DNA of 64,000 nucleotides, from positions 744,001-808,000 of the forward strand of contig JAHLMK010000009.1 of assembly GCA_019915135.1 (NCBI GenBank). The letters run 5' to 3'. The stretch's first letter is position 1. Each line of letters starts with the position of its first letter. The stretch is from Strobilurus pachycystidiatus. Lineage: Eukaryota > Basidiomycota > Agaricomycetes > Agaricales > Physalacriaceae. Below are positions 41,592 through 52,344 of the stretch, one piece after another. The notes under the pieces are model-generated. The model was given only the letters and a program-made list of their open reading frames with translations, had not been told where the DNA came from and did not search any database. The position numbers and the translations under genes are program-made.

Positions 41592-44096
41592 ATGGCTACC
41601 AAGGATACGCAGCAGAAGGGCAAGAAGTTGTCGAACAAAGAACTTCGCGCTCTCCCCCGGCAGACCGAGCGACCCAAACCGAATAGGAAACCGAAGGCGC
41701 CCCAAGCGAGCAGTGCCAAACCTAAAGGTATGGAGACAATCCCCCCGTCAGTTGGCAAGCAACAATCTTATGTCTTGTAGGTGTTCGGGGACGAAAGGCA
41801 GAGCATCCGTTCAGCGCTGCTCAACTCGCTCTCATTCGCGAGCATGGCATCGACCCATTCTTGGCCGCCCTCGACGCTGGAGACAGGTTCGACGAGTCTA
41901 AATTCAAGAAAGACTTCCTCACCAAGTTGTGGACGTTTCCCGCCTTCAATGACGAAACGGACCCACTGCCTGCCTCTACCCGCCAGGTTCAAGCACGGCG
42001 CCTGCTCACCAACGCCAAGAGCGCTTGGAAGAAAAAACAATTGGTGGCGGCCTCCTCTTCCTCCCCTTCCAGCGACATCACACCAACATCGCAACTACTC
42101 CGCAACCTACTCGATTACGCCAAACCCAAAACCGCGAAAGAGTTGTGGTTGGATCATAGTCGCCCTTTCGTGCGTGCCCGCGTCGCCCGATTGATCAAGC
42201 AGGCCAAAGTCGTGGATCCCCCCCCCGCCGGTGATGACGAGGAGGCCGAACCCGAGCAGGGAGGGGAAGATGAAGATGGTGACGAAGGAGGAAACCCGGG
42301 AGAGGATAAGCAGCACAGCAGGGAGGAGTTTGACCTCGAGTCTGAGGAGGACGATGACACCGACGAGGACGAGGACGACAACGACGAGAACGATCCCTTC
42401 TGGGCAGAGGATCTTCAACTCGTCATCCAAGCCAAATGCAATCACGCGGGGCATTCGCAGCAGTGGCGTCTAGGATGTGGGATTGTTTGGGGACAAAGGT
42501 GCAGAAGGAGTGGATCGCAAAGGTGGAGACCGGCACAATGAATCAAGATCGGTACGTTCTCTCTTTTGCCTTGTCCCTCGTTCGTGAATCTTATCTATCC
42601 CCCTCTCCGCCAAGAAACACCGACGATTTTGTACCGACGATGACCGCCCTGCTTCAGATGGTGGCGGATCGTGACGGCCCCCTCGGAGGGGCAGAATTGA
42701 TGTTGTTCTTCCGGACGCGTCGAACCGACACAATGGAGGTAGACCAGGTCGGCACGTACGTATTGTCAATGATTCAAATCACTCTCCCACTGACAAGCAC
42801 TGTAGCTTGCATGTACATGCGGATCCGGCCTCCGAGAATCACTTCAAAAACGTCGATTTCGCCTCTGAACGACCCATCAAGAAGTTTGGTGACTTCCGAA
42901 GCATCTGGAAATTTTGGTCTGCCCAGTCACTGGAGAAAGGTACGTCGAGATCTGGCCATCGCAAGCACTGGCGCTAACTTGTCATAGCCCTATCATCGGT
43001 TCCCATTGAACGGGACGAGGAAGGGATTCGCCTCTTTACGCTGGATGTCGCCGCAAGCTCCCTCGCCGAAGTTCAGGAGTACCTACTGGAATACCTTCAA
43101 GGATTGTACAGTAAGCCGCTTTGTTCCCTGTTAACAAATGAACTTTTGCTGACGGACTGATGAAGGAGAGACTGGACCTGCGATTCCGTGGTCATGGAAC
43201 GTCGCTGCCAAGGCATACGACACGAACAAGTACCACCTTCCTCGCAACCTGGCGGATGCGAGCACGGACTGGGGTGTCATGTACGATGTCGTTAAGTTTC
43301 TCAAGGAGAGCCGACCGGCGTTCCGCTTCTACGCGGGTGAGTCCCTGCCCGGGGAGAGTGAGATTCCGCCGCCGGCGTCCCCCTCATCACAGCAAGCTCC
43401 TGCACCAACTCCACCGGCGTCACCCACCCCAGCTACTCCAATGGAGGGGGACGAAACGTCGCATCGGCAATCCACCCCCCCGCTGCAGCATAAGACCCCG
43501 ACTCCTATCCGCTCCCACACACCTCGCCCAGCATCACCGTCTCCTTCCAATTGGTCTCAACCCCCCGCGGACGCGGAGGCCGCGGAGGATGAGGACATCC
43601 AGGTGTCGCCACGCCGGCGCGGACGTAGAATGGTTGTCGACGAAGAGGAGGAAAAGGATGAAGGAGAAGAAGAGGAGGAGGAAGAAGAGGAGAGGAAGGA
43701 GGAGAAGGATACGGAGGAGGGGGACGAAGAGGATGAAGAAGAGGAGGTGCCGACCCTTCGTTGTGGTCGTGGACGCCCGCGACGCGTTGCAGGTGCCGCC
43801 CCTGCCACCGCTCAACCTGCTACTCGTCTCAAAGGGCGCGCGGGCCACGTAGCACAGACTACACTGCCGGTACGGGAGACGAGATCCTCGAAGCGCAAGG
43901 AGCCGGATACGGGACTGGATACGCGGAAACCGAACAAGCGGGTGAAGGCGCGCGAGGACGATCAAGGATCCAGAGCTCCACGACGGGGACGATCTGCCGC
44001 TGTTGTCACCAGGTATGTGTCCGAGTCCTGACTGCTGTGGCAGACATGTCTAATATACTTTACAGCACAGTCACACGCCGCGGGAAGAAGAAGTAA
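41592..44096 (+). CDS. Unknown acidic/basic nuclear-type protein, possible frameshift
   Basis: About seven exons. The start is MATKDTQQKGKKLSNKELRA; after the first intron (41728-41780) comes HPFSAAQLALIREHGIDPF and an alpha-helical region. An acidic stretch (42340-42400) follows. At about 42425-42440 the frame changes: DPFWAEDLQLVIQAK continues sensibly only in another frame as RGAFAAVASRMWDCLG, so a one-base change or an unrecognised intron must be assumed. Later exons give ELMLFFRTRRTDTMEVDQ, FKNVDFASERPIKKFGDF and FTLDVAASSLAEVQEYLL, then a long Pro/Ser-rich and Glu-rich tail with AT-hook-like RGRPRR. The last exon ends TRRGKKK at 44096. It resembles unknown proteins often seen beside transposons in agarics; no function is assigned. 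Confidence 0.55.
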
Positions 44097-44103
44097 GCCA
44101 ATA

Positions 44104-44580
44104 GTAGCGGTTTAAAGTGAGCGTTTAATCAGCGCGTTTTAAGCAGGGATTAATCTCACTTCCAGATATAAATGTCTTTTGTCTTTATTACATGTTATGA
44201 AAGTTCTTGAAGGCCACCTCCATGGTGTGTGTGGTGTGATGTTCTGATGTGTGACAGTGCAAGGTAGTCCGACCGCCGACTCAGTCCAACGGCTTAAACC
44301 TTTGACTTAAACATCTGACTTAATCGGAGGGTTTAATCCGGTCTAATAGTTGACACTGTAGGTCATTGAGACTATGTAACGGTTTAAGTATTGGTGTAAC
44401 TGTTTCATCGCGTAGTTTAATCAATAGGATTTTGTGACAGTTTAAACCGGATGTGTGTATCCGGTGTCCTATAATACGGTGTACCCGAGGAGTCAGGGTA
44501 CAGGTTTAAGCAACTGATTAAACTAAACCGTCGGTTTAAAACGCCTACGGGTTTCGACCGGGCCTGAGATTAAACAATCT
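44104..44580. repeat. Right terminal region of the KDZ element (TTTAAAC cluster)
   Basis: About a dozen words such as GGTTTAAAG, GTTTAATC, GCTTAAACC, GGTTTAATCC, AGTTTAAACCGG, GATTAAACT and GATTAAACAATCTG lie in 480 bp, mostly inverted with respect to those at 20959-21110. The block CGGGTTTCGACCGGG at 44548-44562 is the counterpart of the left-end block. Confidence 0.6.
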
Positions 44581-45845
44581 GTGTAGGGGAACAGAGCAAG
44601 TACCGCATTCGACCTTCACATAAAGTGTGTGGGGACATTGTGCTTGGAAAGCGGCGGATTTACGAAGTAGCCATGGAGCACTTCAACCAGCAGATCCCCC
44701 CGCATAACCACTTCGACGTATTCTTTTGGACATCGCTACAGCAGGCGGTAACATTCGAGAAAATCGAAATCGAAAATTCGTTTTACTACGTGCTGGACAA
44801 GGCGATATCCGAAGGTCTGAAGAAGATGTTCAACAGAGAACCGACAACCTCGGGACTTAGAGAGTTCTTCGACTTCGACGCAAGACAGGATCTTAACATA
44901 GAACCTTTCACACGTCGACCCGAAGACCAGGATTGGCACCTGGTAATTGAATCAATCTCGTACCGGAGAGAAATGTATAAAGTCCCGAAGATGCGAAAAA
45001 GAGAAGAACCTGCGCCCGTGCCCAAAACCTTGCAAAAGGACCAGGCGAAGGCAATGGTAGAAGCTCCAACAAGGGAGATGAAAGAGGTAAGAAAATCGAA
45101 TTCGAAGTTCTATTCGAGCTAGATTTAATTGGTCAATTTAGAAGACCACAAAGAAAGCCAACGCTAGAAAGAGCGAGTTGGAAAAGACCAAGAAGAGAGT
45201 AAGTAGAAATTCGATTTCGAATTTCTATAAACTAACTTACACTCGAAGAAATATAACGAACTGTCGTTCATTACTGAACCCAGAACGTTAGAAGAAGAGG
45301 AAGAAGACCGTGGGCCGCCACCACCAAAGAAGGCCAAGCGACAGTACAAGAGCAAATCGAGCTCGAAAACTGTTCCGCCCGCGCGTCCTCCAACACCTCC
45401 ACCAGTAGCCTCATCATCCAGAGTCCAAATCCCTGCGAAGCTCGACTTGGGACCAGTGTTGGGTATGGAGACTGACGACGACTCCCATCGACCTCAGGAT
45501 CCACCCAAGAAGAAGAGTCCAAAGAAATCGAAGGTGAATGAACCCAAGGCCACGAAGATCGACAGTACTGGAGCAGTGTACACCAACAAGGAGGTTCAAG
45601 AACGGATTGACACCCTCAATTCGTGCTCGAATTGCTTGAAGGGTCACAGGGAATGTACTTGGGTTGCGGTTAACGAGCAACTTTGGGAACCCCAGGCGGC
45701 CAAAGTCAAGATTCGAATTTCTTGCGACACTTGCCATGACCGTCGAGTAATGTGCCAACCACCCGATGTCGATGGTGGTTTCTTCTATCACCAAGCCAAG
45801 AAGATACCCGCCTTCGAAAAGATGAAGGATACTGTAGTGTTTTGA
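44574..45845 (+). CDS. Cys-cluster protein, N-terminus cut at the KDZ border
   Basis: The frame is open from 44574 with no ATG before the first good segment (GEQSKYRIRPSHKVCGDIVL), so the gene seems to enter from the KDZ boundary without its 5' end. Two introns (from 45091 and 45199) can be spliced in frame. The C-terminal part has CSNCLKGHREC, then CDTCHDRRVMC, two C-x2-C-x6-C-like half clusters reminiscent of fungal Zn2Cys6 fingers, preceded by Lys/Pro-rich linkers. AATCGAATTCGA-type words occur in both introns and exons, as in the gypsy element. It may be an additional 3' ORF of that element family or an independent gene. Confidence 0.5.
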
Positions 45846-45872
45846 CCATAGGTTCGCGGCATGTGACGCGAT

Positions 45873-46220
45873 ATGCTGCGAACTTACAGCAAACAGGTTC
45901 GTGAACCCTTAAATTGCCTTATTTGGACGGTCCCGCCGCAGGCGGGACCTGAAATTACCACTTTTGGCCGCTTGTGCCTGATCGAGAGGCACCGTGATGC
46001 GATATGCAATATGTATAGGTTCAGTTCACAGAGCTGCGTGACCCAATATGCGAATATGCGGTCGAAACACTACAGTACGTTGGAAAGCAAGGGTACCGAG
46101 CTGAGGGATGCTGAAAGACGCATCAAGGATTTGGAAGAAGAGCTGCAGAAGGAGAAAGAGGCCAAGAAGAAGTTAGAAAAGAAGTTGGCTAAGGATAAGA
46201 AGAAGAGAGCAAGAGAGTAA
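45873..46220 (+). CDS. Coiled-coil fragment downstream of the Cys-cluster gene
   Basis: The last 60 residues (from SKHYSTLESKGTELRDAERR, then LEEELQKEKEAKKKLEKKL) form a clear charged coiled coil ending at 46220. The upstream part of the frame is less convincing. It could be the last exon of the preceding gene, joined by a splice near 46018. It could also be an independent remnant. Confidence 0.35.
   Translation: MLRTYSKQVREPLNCLIWTVPPQAGPEITTFGRLCLIERHRDAICNMYRFSSQSCVTQYANMRSKHYSTLESKGTELRDAERRIKDLEEELQKEKEAKKKLEKKLAKDKKKRARE
45929..45949. repeat. Perfect 9-bp stem hairpin
   Basis: GGTCCCGCC-GCA-GGCGGGACC forms a GC-rich hairpin between the two frames. Its role is unknown; it may be a transcript-end structure or a scar of an insertion. 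Confidence 0.5.
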
Positions 46221-46648
46221 ATCGAATTCGATTTGACCTTACCAGTCGAATTACTTTGACTTACTATTGGGACTTGAACTTTTTCTTACCTATAGTTGAA
46301 ATTCATATACGATTTTCTTGAACTAGACAGACTTAGGGTGCAGTAAGCCTCGAATAAGCCAAAAACAAAAACGTTCGCGGTTTGCTTAGCACTATAAGAA
46401 AGAAAGGTTCGAATAGCTATGAAAAGATAGAAAATCGAAGAAATTTCGAAAAACGAGTACAAACGAAGTCAAAAATCAAGAAATACTGTAACGCTTTATT
46501 GTGTGGTCGGTTTGACTTGTGCTTAGTTAGAAAGTTGTTCGAAATCAAAAATAAGCCCCTCAGTTTTTTTGCACGAAGCCTGGGGAGCGCCGTACGCAGA
46601 GATATTAAAGAAGTAACCTTAAAAGGCCCATAGAAGGTTTCCTGCCAA

Positions 46649-46812
46649 GATACGGACTGTTTCATTTGAAGCTCCCAACACTCCGAATACGGACTGTTTC
46701 GCAAGATACGGACTGTTTCATTTGAAGCTCACAACACTCCTTCGGAGTGTTGTGAGCTTCGAAACAGTCCGTATTTGGAGTGTTGGGAGCTTCAAATGAA
46801 ACAGTCCGTATC
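46649..46812. mobile_element. 164-bp foldback element
   Basis: The whole segment is a near-perfect inverted repeat with a TTCG loop (CACTCC-TTCG-GGAGTG). The arms run from GATACGGACTGTTTCATTTG to its complement ending CAGTCCGTATC. The left arm has an extra 22-nt copy of CAAGATACGGACTGTTTCAT. No target duplication longer than 2-3 bp was evident. No coding sequence. Confidence 0.85.
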
Positions 46813-47457
46813 CTCCTATAATGATCTAGGAAGTGAGACGGAGCCAATCGGTCAATTTGGGGCCAAACGGAGTATTTTGCCTTTTCTGGCGCGGAAAATG
46901 ATCCAATCGACGATCGGACTTCAGATTTGGAATCCTGGCATCGATATCTACCAGAATCACTTTTCAAAGTGAAAAACGATCTATTCCTTACTGTCGGTCT
47001 AATGGGGTAAGGAAAGTTTAAAATTGATGGGGGCCAATTCGAGTTTGATTTGACCTGGGTACATTTGGACAAGTAAGAAACATAATGGTCATAGAAAAGA
47101 AAAGCTTCAGAGCCTAGTAAAGCACTAAGGAACTGGCAAAATACGCTGTAAGATTAGAGAATTGAAGAAAATCATACTCGATTTTCTCAACTATCACCAG
47201 AGAAAGTTACCAAGAAAAAGAAGAGATATTCAAGTTCGAATATCAAGATAATCAGCCTAGAAATAAAGGGGCAAAATCAAGTGCTTAAGAAGGGTCAGGA
47301 AGCGCTGGAGATGAGATCTATGACCTAAATAGGAAAGAATCTAGATCGTTCGAAGGCGCTGATCCATAAACGTGTGCAACTGCGCACGTCGGACTTAGAA
47401 ATTCGAGTCAGAAGAAGTTGTCACCGTCGGGTACTTGGAAAGCGATAATCGGTGTCG
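46813..47457. other. Non-coding debris with TCGA-rich words
   Basis: No supported gene. Words such as AATCATACTCGATTTTC and TTCGAATATC recall the gypsy style. It precedes a promoter at 47458. Confidence 0.3.
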
Positions 47458-47465
47458 TATAAAAG
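47458..47465 (+). promoter_or_regulatory. TATA box
   Basis: TATAAAAG, followed by a pyrimidine-rich leader and an ATG at 47579. Confidence 0.4.
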
Positions 47466-47578
47466 CTGGGTCTTCGAGTCTGAAAAACTCTTTTCCCCCC
47501 CCCACGACGCTTACCACTCGCACTACGACCCTCGATTTCGATTTCCACCTTTTCGACCTCGAATTTCTTCCTACCACC

Positions 47579-47950
47579 ATGCCCATGAAAGACATCGTAG
47601 CCGCTATGGACCAGACTCAAAACAAGGGACAGCTTAGGGTTGGCGGAGTCAACATTACGAAGGGCCACAACTTCTTGTTTTTGGGCCGGAAACATGTGGA
47701 CCCCCTCATTTATGTTCCCGTCTTCTCCACACAAGCCACTGCAGCACCCGTGGCTGTACTGTTAATGCATTATAAGGTGTTCAGCGTCGTAGCCCGTGTT
47801 GCAATATTGGCGGACTTGTGCCGGGAGATTCCTGAATTGCATTATGGGGCATTCTCTGTGAAAGCACGGGTCCTCGGCAGTGTAGGGGAGCTCTGTTGCC
47901 GTCTGTGCCGTTCCCAACTGCTTTGGCCGTTTCCATCTAGCCTCCCCTGA
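47579..47950 (+). CDS. Short unknown or truncated ORF
   Basis: From ATG 47579 the frame reads MPMKDIVAAMDQTQNKGQLR and then VNITKGHNFLFLGRKHVDPL. After about 45 codons the sequence loses its protein-like character, so the gene is probably truncated near 47720. The leader shares the TCGATTTCGATTT style of the gypsy family. No function recognised. Confidence 0.3.
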   Translation: MPMKDIVAAMDQTQNKGQLRVGGVNITKGHNFLFLGRKHVDPLIYVPVFSTQATAAPVAVLLMHYKVFSVVARVAILADLCREIPELHYGAFSVKARVLGSVGELCCRLCRSQLLWPFPSSLP

Positions 47951-48075
47951 ATATTTACTTTCAGAATTTGATAAAATAGCAATAAATATGATAAATACGC
48001 ATAAATTACACAATTACACTATTAATCCATTGCGCCACACTCCAAATCTGCCTCTAGCTCTCCCTGAGGATCCTC

Positions 48076-51000
48076 TCATTCACCCTCCAGGTAGTCGTCA
48101 TTGGCGCCCTCCATCTCATCATCTGCTAGCACATCATTACCATCCTCTGTACCCAAACCGCGCCACATTCCCTGGAAATGATTGGCCAGTTTTCCCCAAT
48201 GCCGACTCTGGCGATGGCCGTATCCACGTGCTCCCTCACTACACCGCTCATCCTCTCCTCGCTCCTCCCATTTCCTGGACATCCAACGAAGATAAACCAC
48301 TGTGCGGCGCATTTCCTCCCTCAGTAGCAAAACCTCCTCCGTCCAGCGGCGCATACGGGCGTAGGACTTGCACCACTCTACTCGTAGGCCGTGCTCCAGA
48401 AACTCCTTGTCGGCACCGTCAATTCCGAGCCAGATCCAGCTGGGTGTGGTCTTGTATCCCTCGCCTGTCCTGGCGCCCGTGGACCCCCCGTTCTGCTCAG
48501 ATCCATCACCCGCCACATTGCTCCCTCCTGCTCCTCTTCGGTTTCTCTCTTTCACAAGCGGCGCATCCTCGCCCTCATCCAGCATCCGAACATCCTTCTC
48601 CGTAAGCTCCCTCCACGTGTCTTCCAAGCCCACAGCCTTGTCTGTCAATAATGCCAGCGCGGCACGACGAGCCTGGGAATAACGGGCAGCGTGTTGAGCG
48701 ATTTTGATTTCATTCCGCCGGATGAGGGTCTGCGCTCGTGTAGAAGCAGCCTGGTGTCGAACATGTGAGGAACGCCCCGTGAGCATTCGGGATTTGACGG
48801 CCAGCTGCATTCTCAGGTCGTCCAACGCCCATCCCAGCTGCCTCTTGCGCATCTCCAGCTCTAAATCCTCTACGCCACCTATACACCCTCCCTCACGGAG
48901 ATCGGAGGGCAACTCCGAAGGTAGAAGTAAGGACACCACCTCAGCATGATTGGAGTCTGATGATGAAAACGCCTCAGAGGAGGACGTCCTCATATACCGA
49001 GCCGCGGCGGGCATATACGTGTCTTGAAGCGTGCGATGATGGTTTATGGCCCGAGAGAGTTTCGTCCTCTTCTCTACAAGATCCGTGACCTGAAACGCGG
49101 TCTCCGGCTTCCTCGATAGTTCCAGCTCTACCCGGAGACGCGTTCTGAATTCTCAATGAGAAAATCAAGATTGTAGGTCAGAATCACTTACTGCTGGTCT
49201 TGCAAATCAAGAGCCTGCATCAAAAATCCGCGGGCGCTCACATCATGGGCAAATGCGCGTCCAGAGTCCGTCTCTCTCTTGTCCTGCTCCGCAAAGCGCT
49301 TCCGTACTTCCGCTTGCGTCATCCTCTTGGACGGGGGCATAGAGTAGGGGTTGGGCTTTGTGGCGTCTGCTTCGAAGTCGTCTACCATTCACTTCCATTC
49401 GGGAACTCTAGCAGCTTGGGTGATAGAGAATTCCTGGAACGCGGCCGTCTGCGCATTACGCTCAGGGATAGCCCGTAGGAGTCGCTTTTTCAACAAGCGG
49501 CCTATAGTACATTATAAGACAGCTTCAACTTGAATAAACAAATAAAACTCACCCAAACCAAATAATTTGGTGATGTTCCAATAGCCCCAGTGGTCCTCCA
49601 ACGTGTTGCGGCGATGTCCGGGACCCATCTCCCGGGTGCTTGTAGAGACCGGTCCAATATTCGCCCAAGGGCGCTCAATTCCTTCTCCGTCCGTGCGTCC
49701 GGCGCCAAGCAAGTAGTTGAGGGAGAAATACAGCATACACCAAGGGAGATGGCCGCGGATGTGGAGTTTGGGGATTACATAGCGGACAACCCAGAACGTC
49801 CATTCTAATCGCACGGCAGGAGGCATTTTACGCAAGCGCTCAGCGAGGTACTTGAACCACTGGCACATGATATCATAAGACCATACCATCTCCAGAAGGG
49901 GGTGGATGAACTTCATGAGGTTGGCAGTGAGCCAATCCATATTTGCAAACCTTGAAGCAGCATCAGTGAAGAGACTTTGACGTCAAGAAGAAATCCTCTC
50001 ACCGTTCTCCCTTCTGTAAGTCACACACGGCGTTGCGCAGGACGAACTCATGGCGGGCGCATACGCCGAGCGCTACTCCCGTCGATGCGTAACCTTTAGA
50101 GTACTTCGTATTTGCCATATCCATGGCCGCAAAACCGGAGCAAGAACTCATCTATAAGTTGGCGTCAGCATGGCAAAAGCGCGGAAGGTACCGTACTCAC
50201 ATCCTTCTGGTCAGTAACCGTTTTTAGATAGTCATAAAACTCCTTGACTTTGGAGTAATATGCCCACCCCTCCCCGAGCTGGGGATCCTTCTGTTCACTA
50301 GACTTCATACGCCTCTTAAGGCGGAAGCAAGCGTCCACTGCGATGAAGAGAATATACAGCCTTCGAACCTCTGGGGAAGAGGTCGCCCAACCCTTTGGCA
50401 GGTTGATATCGGGGTGCGGACATGCTGGGCACACCACCGCTAGCTCGCCTGGCGCCGTCTGCTCCACTGAACGCTCCGCATCGTTTCCACGCCCTGCGCG
50501 CTTCAACATCTTCAAATGCCGCCATTGACGCATGATGAGAAGAAACGATTTATAACGGTCCTGAAGACTTGGAGTCAGGTAATAGCAAGATAAATTGATG
50601 AAGACTCTTACGGGTAGGCGACGCATGCCCGTATTATCCGTGAGGCGCTCCAAGGCAGTATAATAATCGTAGGTGGTGGTCTTGCCTTGCAAAGTCATGA
50701 TATGAAAATGCTCGCAACATTCGAAGGTGGCGCAGGTTCGGGGCTCAGCTTGAGATGCGGGATAAAGGTTGTGGCGGAGAAGTTGGTCGCGATAGGATCC
50801 GGCACGGGAGCGTTGGTCGCAGGCGCAATACTGAATAGCAACCTCGTGTATACCGGTGGTGTGAATGACAACAAAACGATGGTCGGCCGGCCGCGGGTTG
50901 GTGCAGACTCCCTTGTATCCGTGTCCCAGTTGTATGACTTGGCCCATGTCACGCAGGAGAGCCTTCTCGAAGAAGGTTCCCGTCCAGTGCTAGAGTTGTG

Positions 51001-51480
51001 GTTAGAGAAGACGCCAAAGCTACAAGGTTACGCGCACCTGTATGACATCGAACGGCCGCCTTCTATGGGCTTCCAGGCAGCAATCCTGACAGCATAAATC
51101 TCGCCCAAAACAGGTTCGACACCGGAACAAATTGTCGCACGTCTGACCACAGACAACGCATACGTCGGACGCCTCTCCATCCAGCCCCTCCGGCCGTATT
51201 AACTCCATGAGAACGGGCCCACGATGAGGAACCCACGGCTTCAGTGGCTCGTCCTAATGACACGGTCAGGTGATGAACTGCGTCAAGAAAAACCACGCAC
51301 CAAAGTTTCATATTGTCTTCGTCGCCACTTTTCCTCCATGACAGGATTGACAACAAGGACGTCAGATTGTGAGCTGGCCAAGTCAGGTGGGTCGGCGGGA
51401 AAGTCCAGCTCAAACGCGGCAGAGAAGTCAACTTCATCCTCCCAGGAAGTCGGAGAGGCTTTATGAGCGCTAGCATGGCG
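48076..51480 (-). pseudogene. KDZ transposase with CxC2 cluster, copy 2, one in-frame stop
   Basis: The N-terminal exons give DVDFSAAFELDFPADPPDL, then VVCGQTCDNLFRCRTC and LCCQDCCLEAHRRRPFDVIQ (CxC2 cluster), and TTGIHEVAIQYCACD. The core has VVCPACPHPDINLPKGW (50420), MSSCSGFAAMD (50150), WSYDIMCQWFKYLAERL (49880) and HIRGHLPWC (49760). The C-terminal domain ends with FLEHGLRVEWCKSYARMRRW and an acidic tail. At 49389-49391 the frame meets TGA (VPEWK-stop-MVDDFEAD), where a tryptophan codon would fit. This one change probably inactivates it. No ATG was fixed for the first exon. It is clearly diverged from copy 1 and belongs to a different KDZ lineage. Confidence 0.85.
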
Positions 51481-52336
51481 TGCCTGTCATGATGCGTCTC
51501 CAGGCAGACCACTTGTCTCATCTACACAGCCACACGGCTCATCGCCACAGCCACAACTCTGGCTCACAATGGCTGCACACGCATCTATGATCTATCTTCC
51601 ATGCCACAGAAGCTCTACCGGGAAGTAAAGCAGGATGATGACAGAGTCTAGACGCATCAGGAGCTCCGGGAGCACCTGCACATACTCTCATAGGGGATTA
51701 ATGTGAACACCCGGGAACCGGTACTTGTCACAGCCTGACAGTAGCTTCTCTTGGTCTCGGGTCACTTCTCAGACCATTGCACACATCGTTGTAATGGCCA
51801 CAACACTCAGGAACAGCTACAGCACTCAAGAAGGAAGCACACACAAGGTACCACTACCAGGAATCGCTCTAGAGACTCGTGGAGTCATCTAGAGGGGTAT
51901 CTATTGAAGGAGAAGTCACAACACTAGCACTTGACGCTTGGAGAGCCTCTGGACCGCAGGAGAAGGTTGTAGAACCATGGAGAAGGTCCCAGAAGGTTCA
52001 GGGCGCCTCCAGAACGTCATCCCGCCGCATTGGGCGCTCTGACTCACTCAGGAGTCGCTGCAGCATGTGGAGCGGCGGGATCCCGCCCTTTACCCGCTCT
52101 GACTCATTCAGGAGTCTCTGGAGTCATCCCAGGAACTTCTTGGCAGCCTATGACTCGAGCCAAGTCTATACTTAGGCGCATGAGCGCATGCTCCCGCCAT
52201 TCCCGCCCTCCCGACCAATGGCAGCCCGCCGATCGGGCGCCCCGCCCCTTGAAACAGTGGATTAAGTGTCTTCCATCGCATCCAACACAGTGGGAGCTCT
52301 GACTCAGTCAGTAACCGATTTGGGGCACTAGAACAG
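51481..52336 (+). other. Presumed U3-like sequence of an R1-related element
   Basis: No gene. It has short direct repeats around CGCTCTGACTCA(C/T)TCAGGAG (52030 and 52088) and leads into a TATA box. It may be the decayed LTR upstream of the R1-like frame at 53251, but no second LTR was found. Confidence 0.3.
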
Positions 52337-52344
52337 TATATAAG
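52337..52344 (+). promoter_or_regulatory. TATA box
   Basis: TATATAAG, about 900 nt upstream of the R1-like protein remnant and in the same orientation. Confidence 0.35.

Larger units (their letters stand above)
20959..44580. mobile_element. Proposed giant KDZ-type transposon with cargo genes (about 23.6 kb incl. nested R1 and MITE)
   Basis: The left end (20959-21110) and right end (44104-44580) both carry dense TTTAAAC/GATTAAAC words in inverted orientation. In both, a CCCGGT-(T/C)-G-(T/A)-AACCCG block sits about 15-18 bp from the end (20973-20987; 44548-44562 on the other strand; 13 of 15 bases match). Inside are a chromodomain gene, a KDZ transposase, an unknown minus-strand gene, an SPT5/KOW-like gene and three further genes. 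The left end abuts truncated gypsy pol. No target duplication could be matched across the two ends, so the boundaries, and the idea that everything between is one unit, remain a hypothesis. Confidence 0.5.

Noticed and set aside
43534..43965. Leu/Phe-rich minus-strand frame resembling membrane segments
   Set aside because: It is the complement of the GAG/GAA-rich exon of the 41592-44096 gene.
8246..47600. A matching 3' LTR for the gypsy element
   Set aside because: No stretch after 20945 or around 46-47.6 kb could be aligned with 8246-9773, so the 5' LTR call stays tentative.
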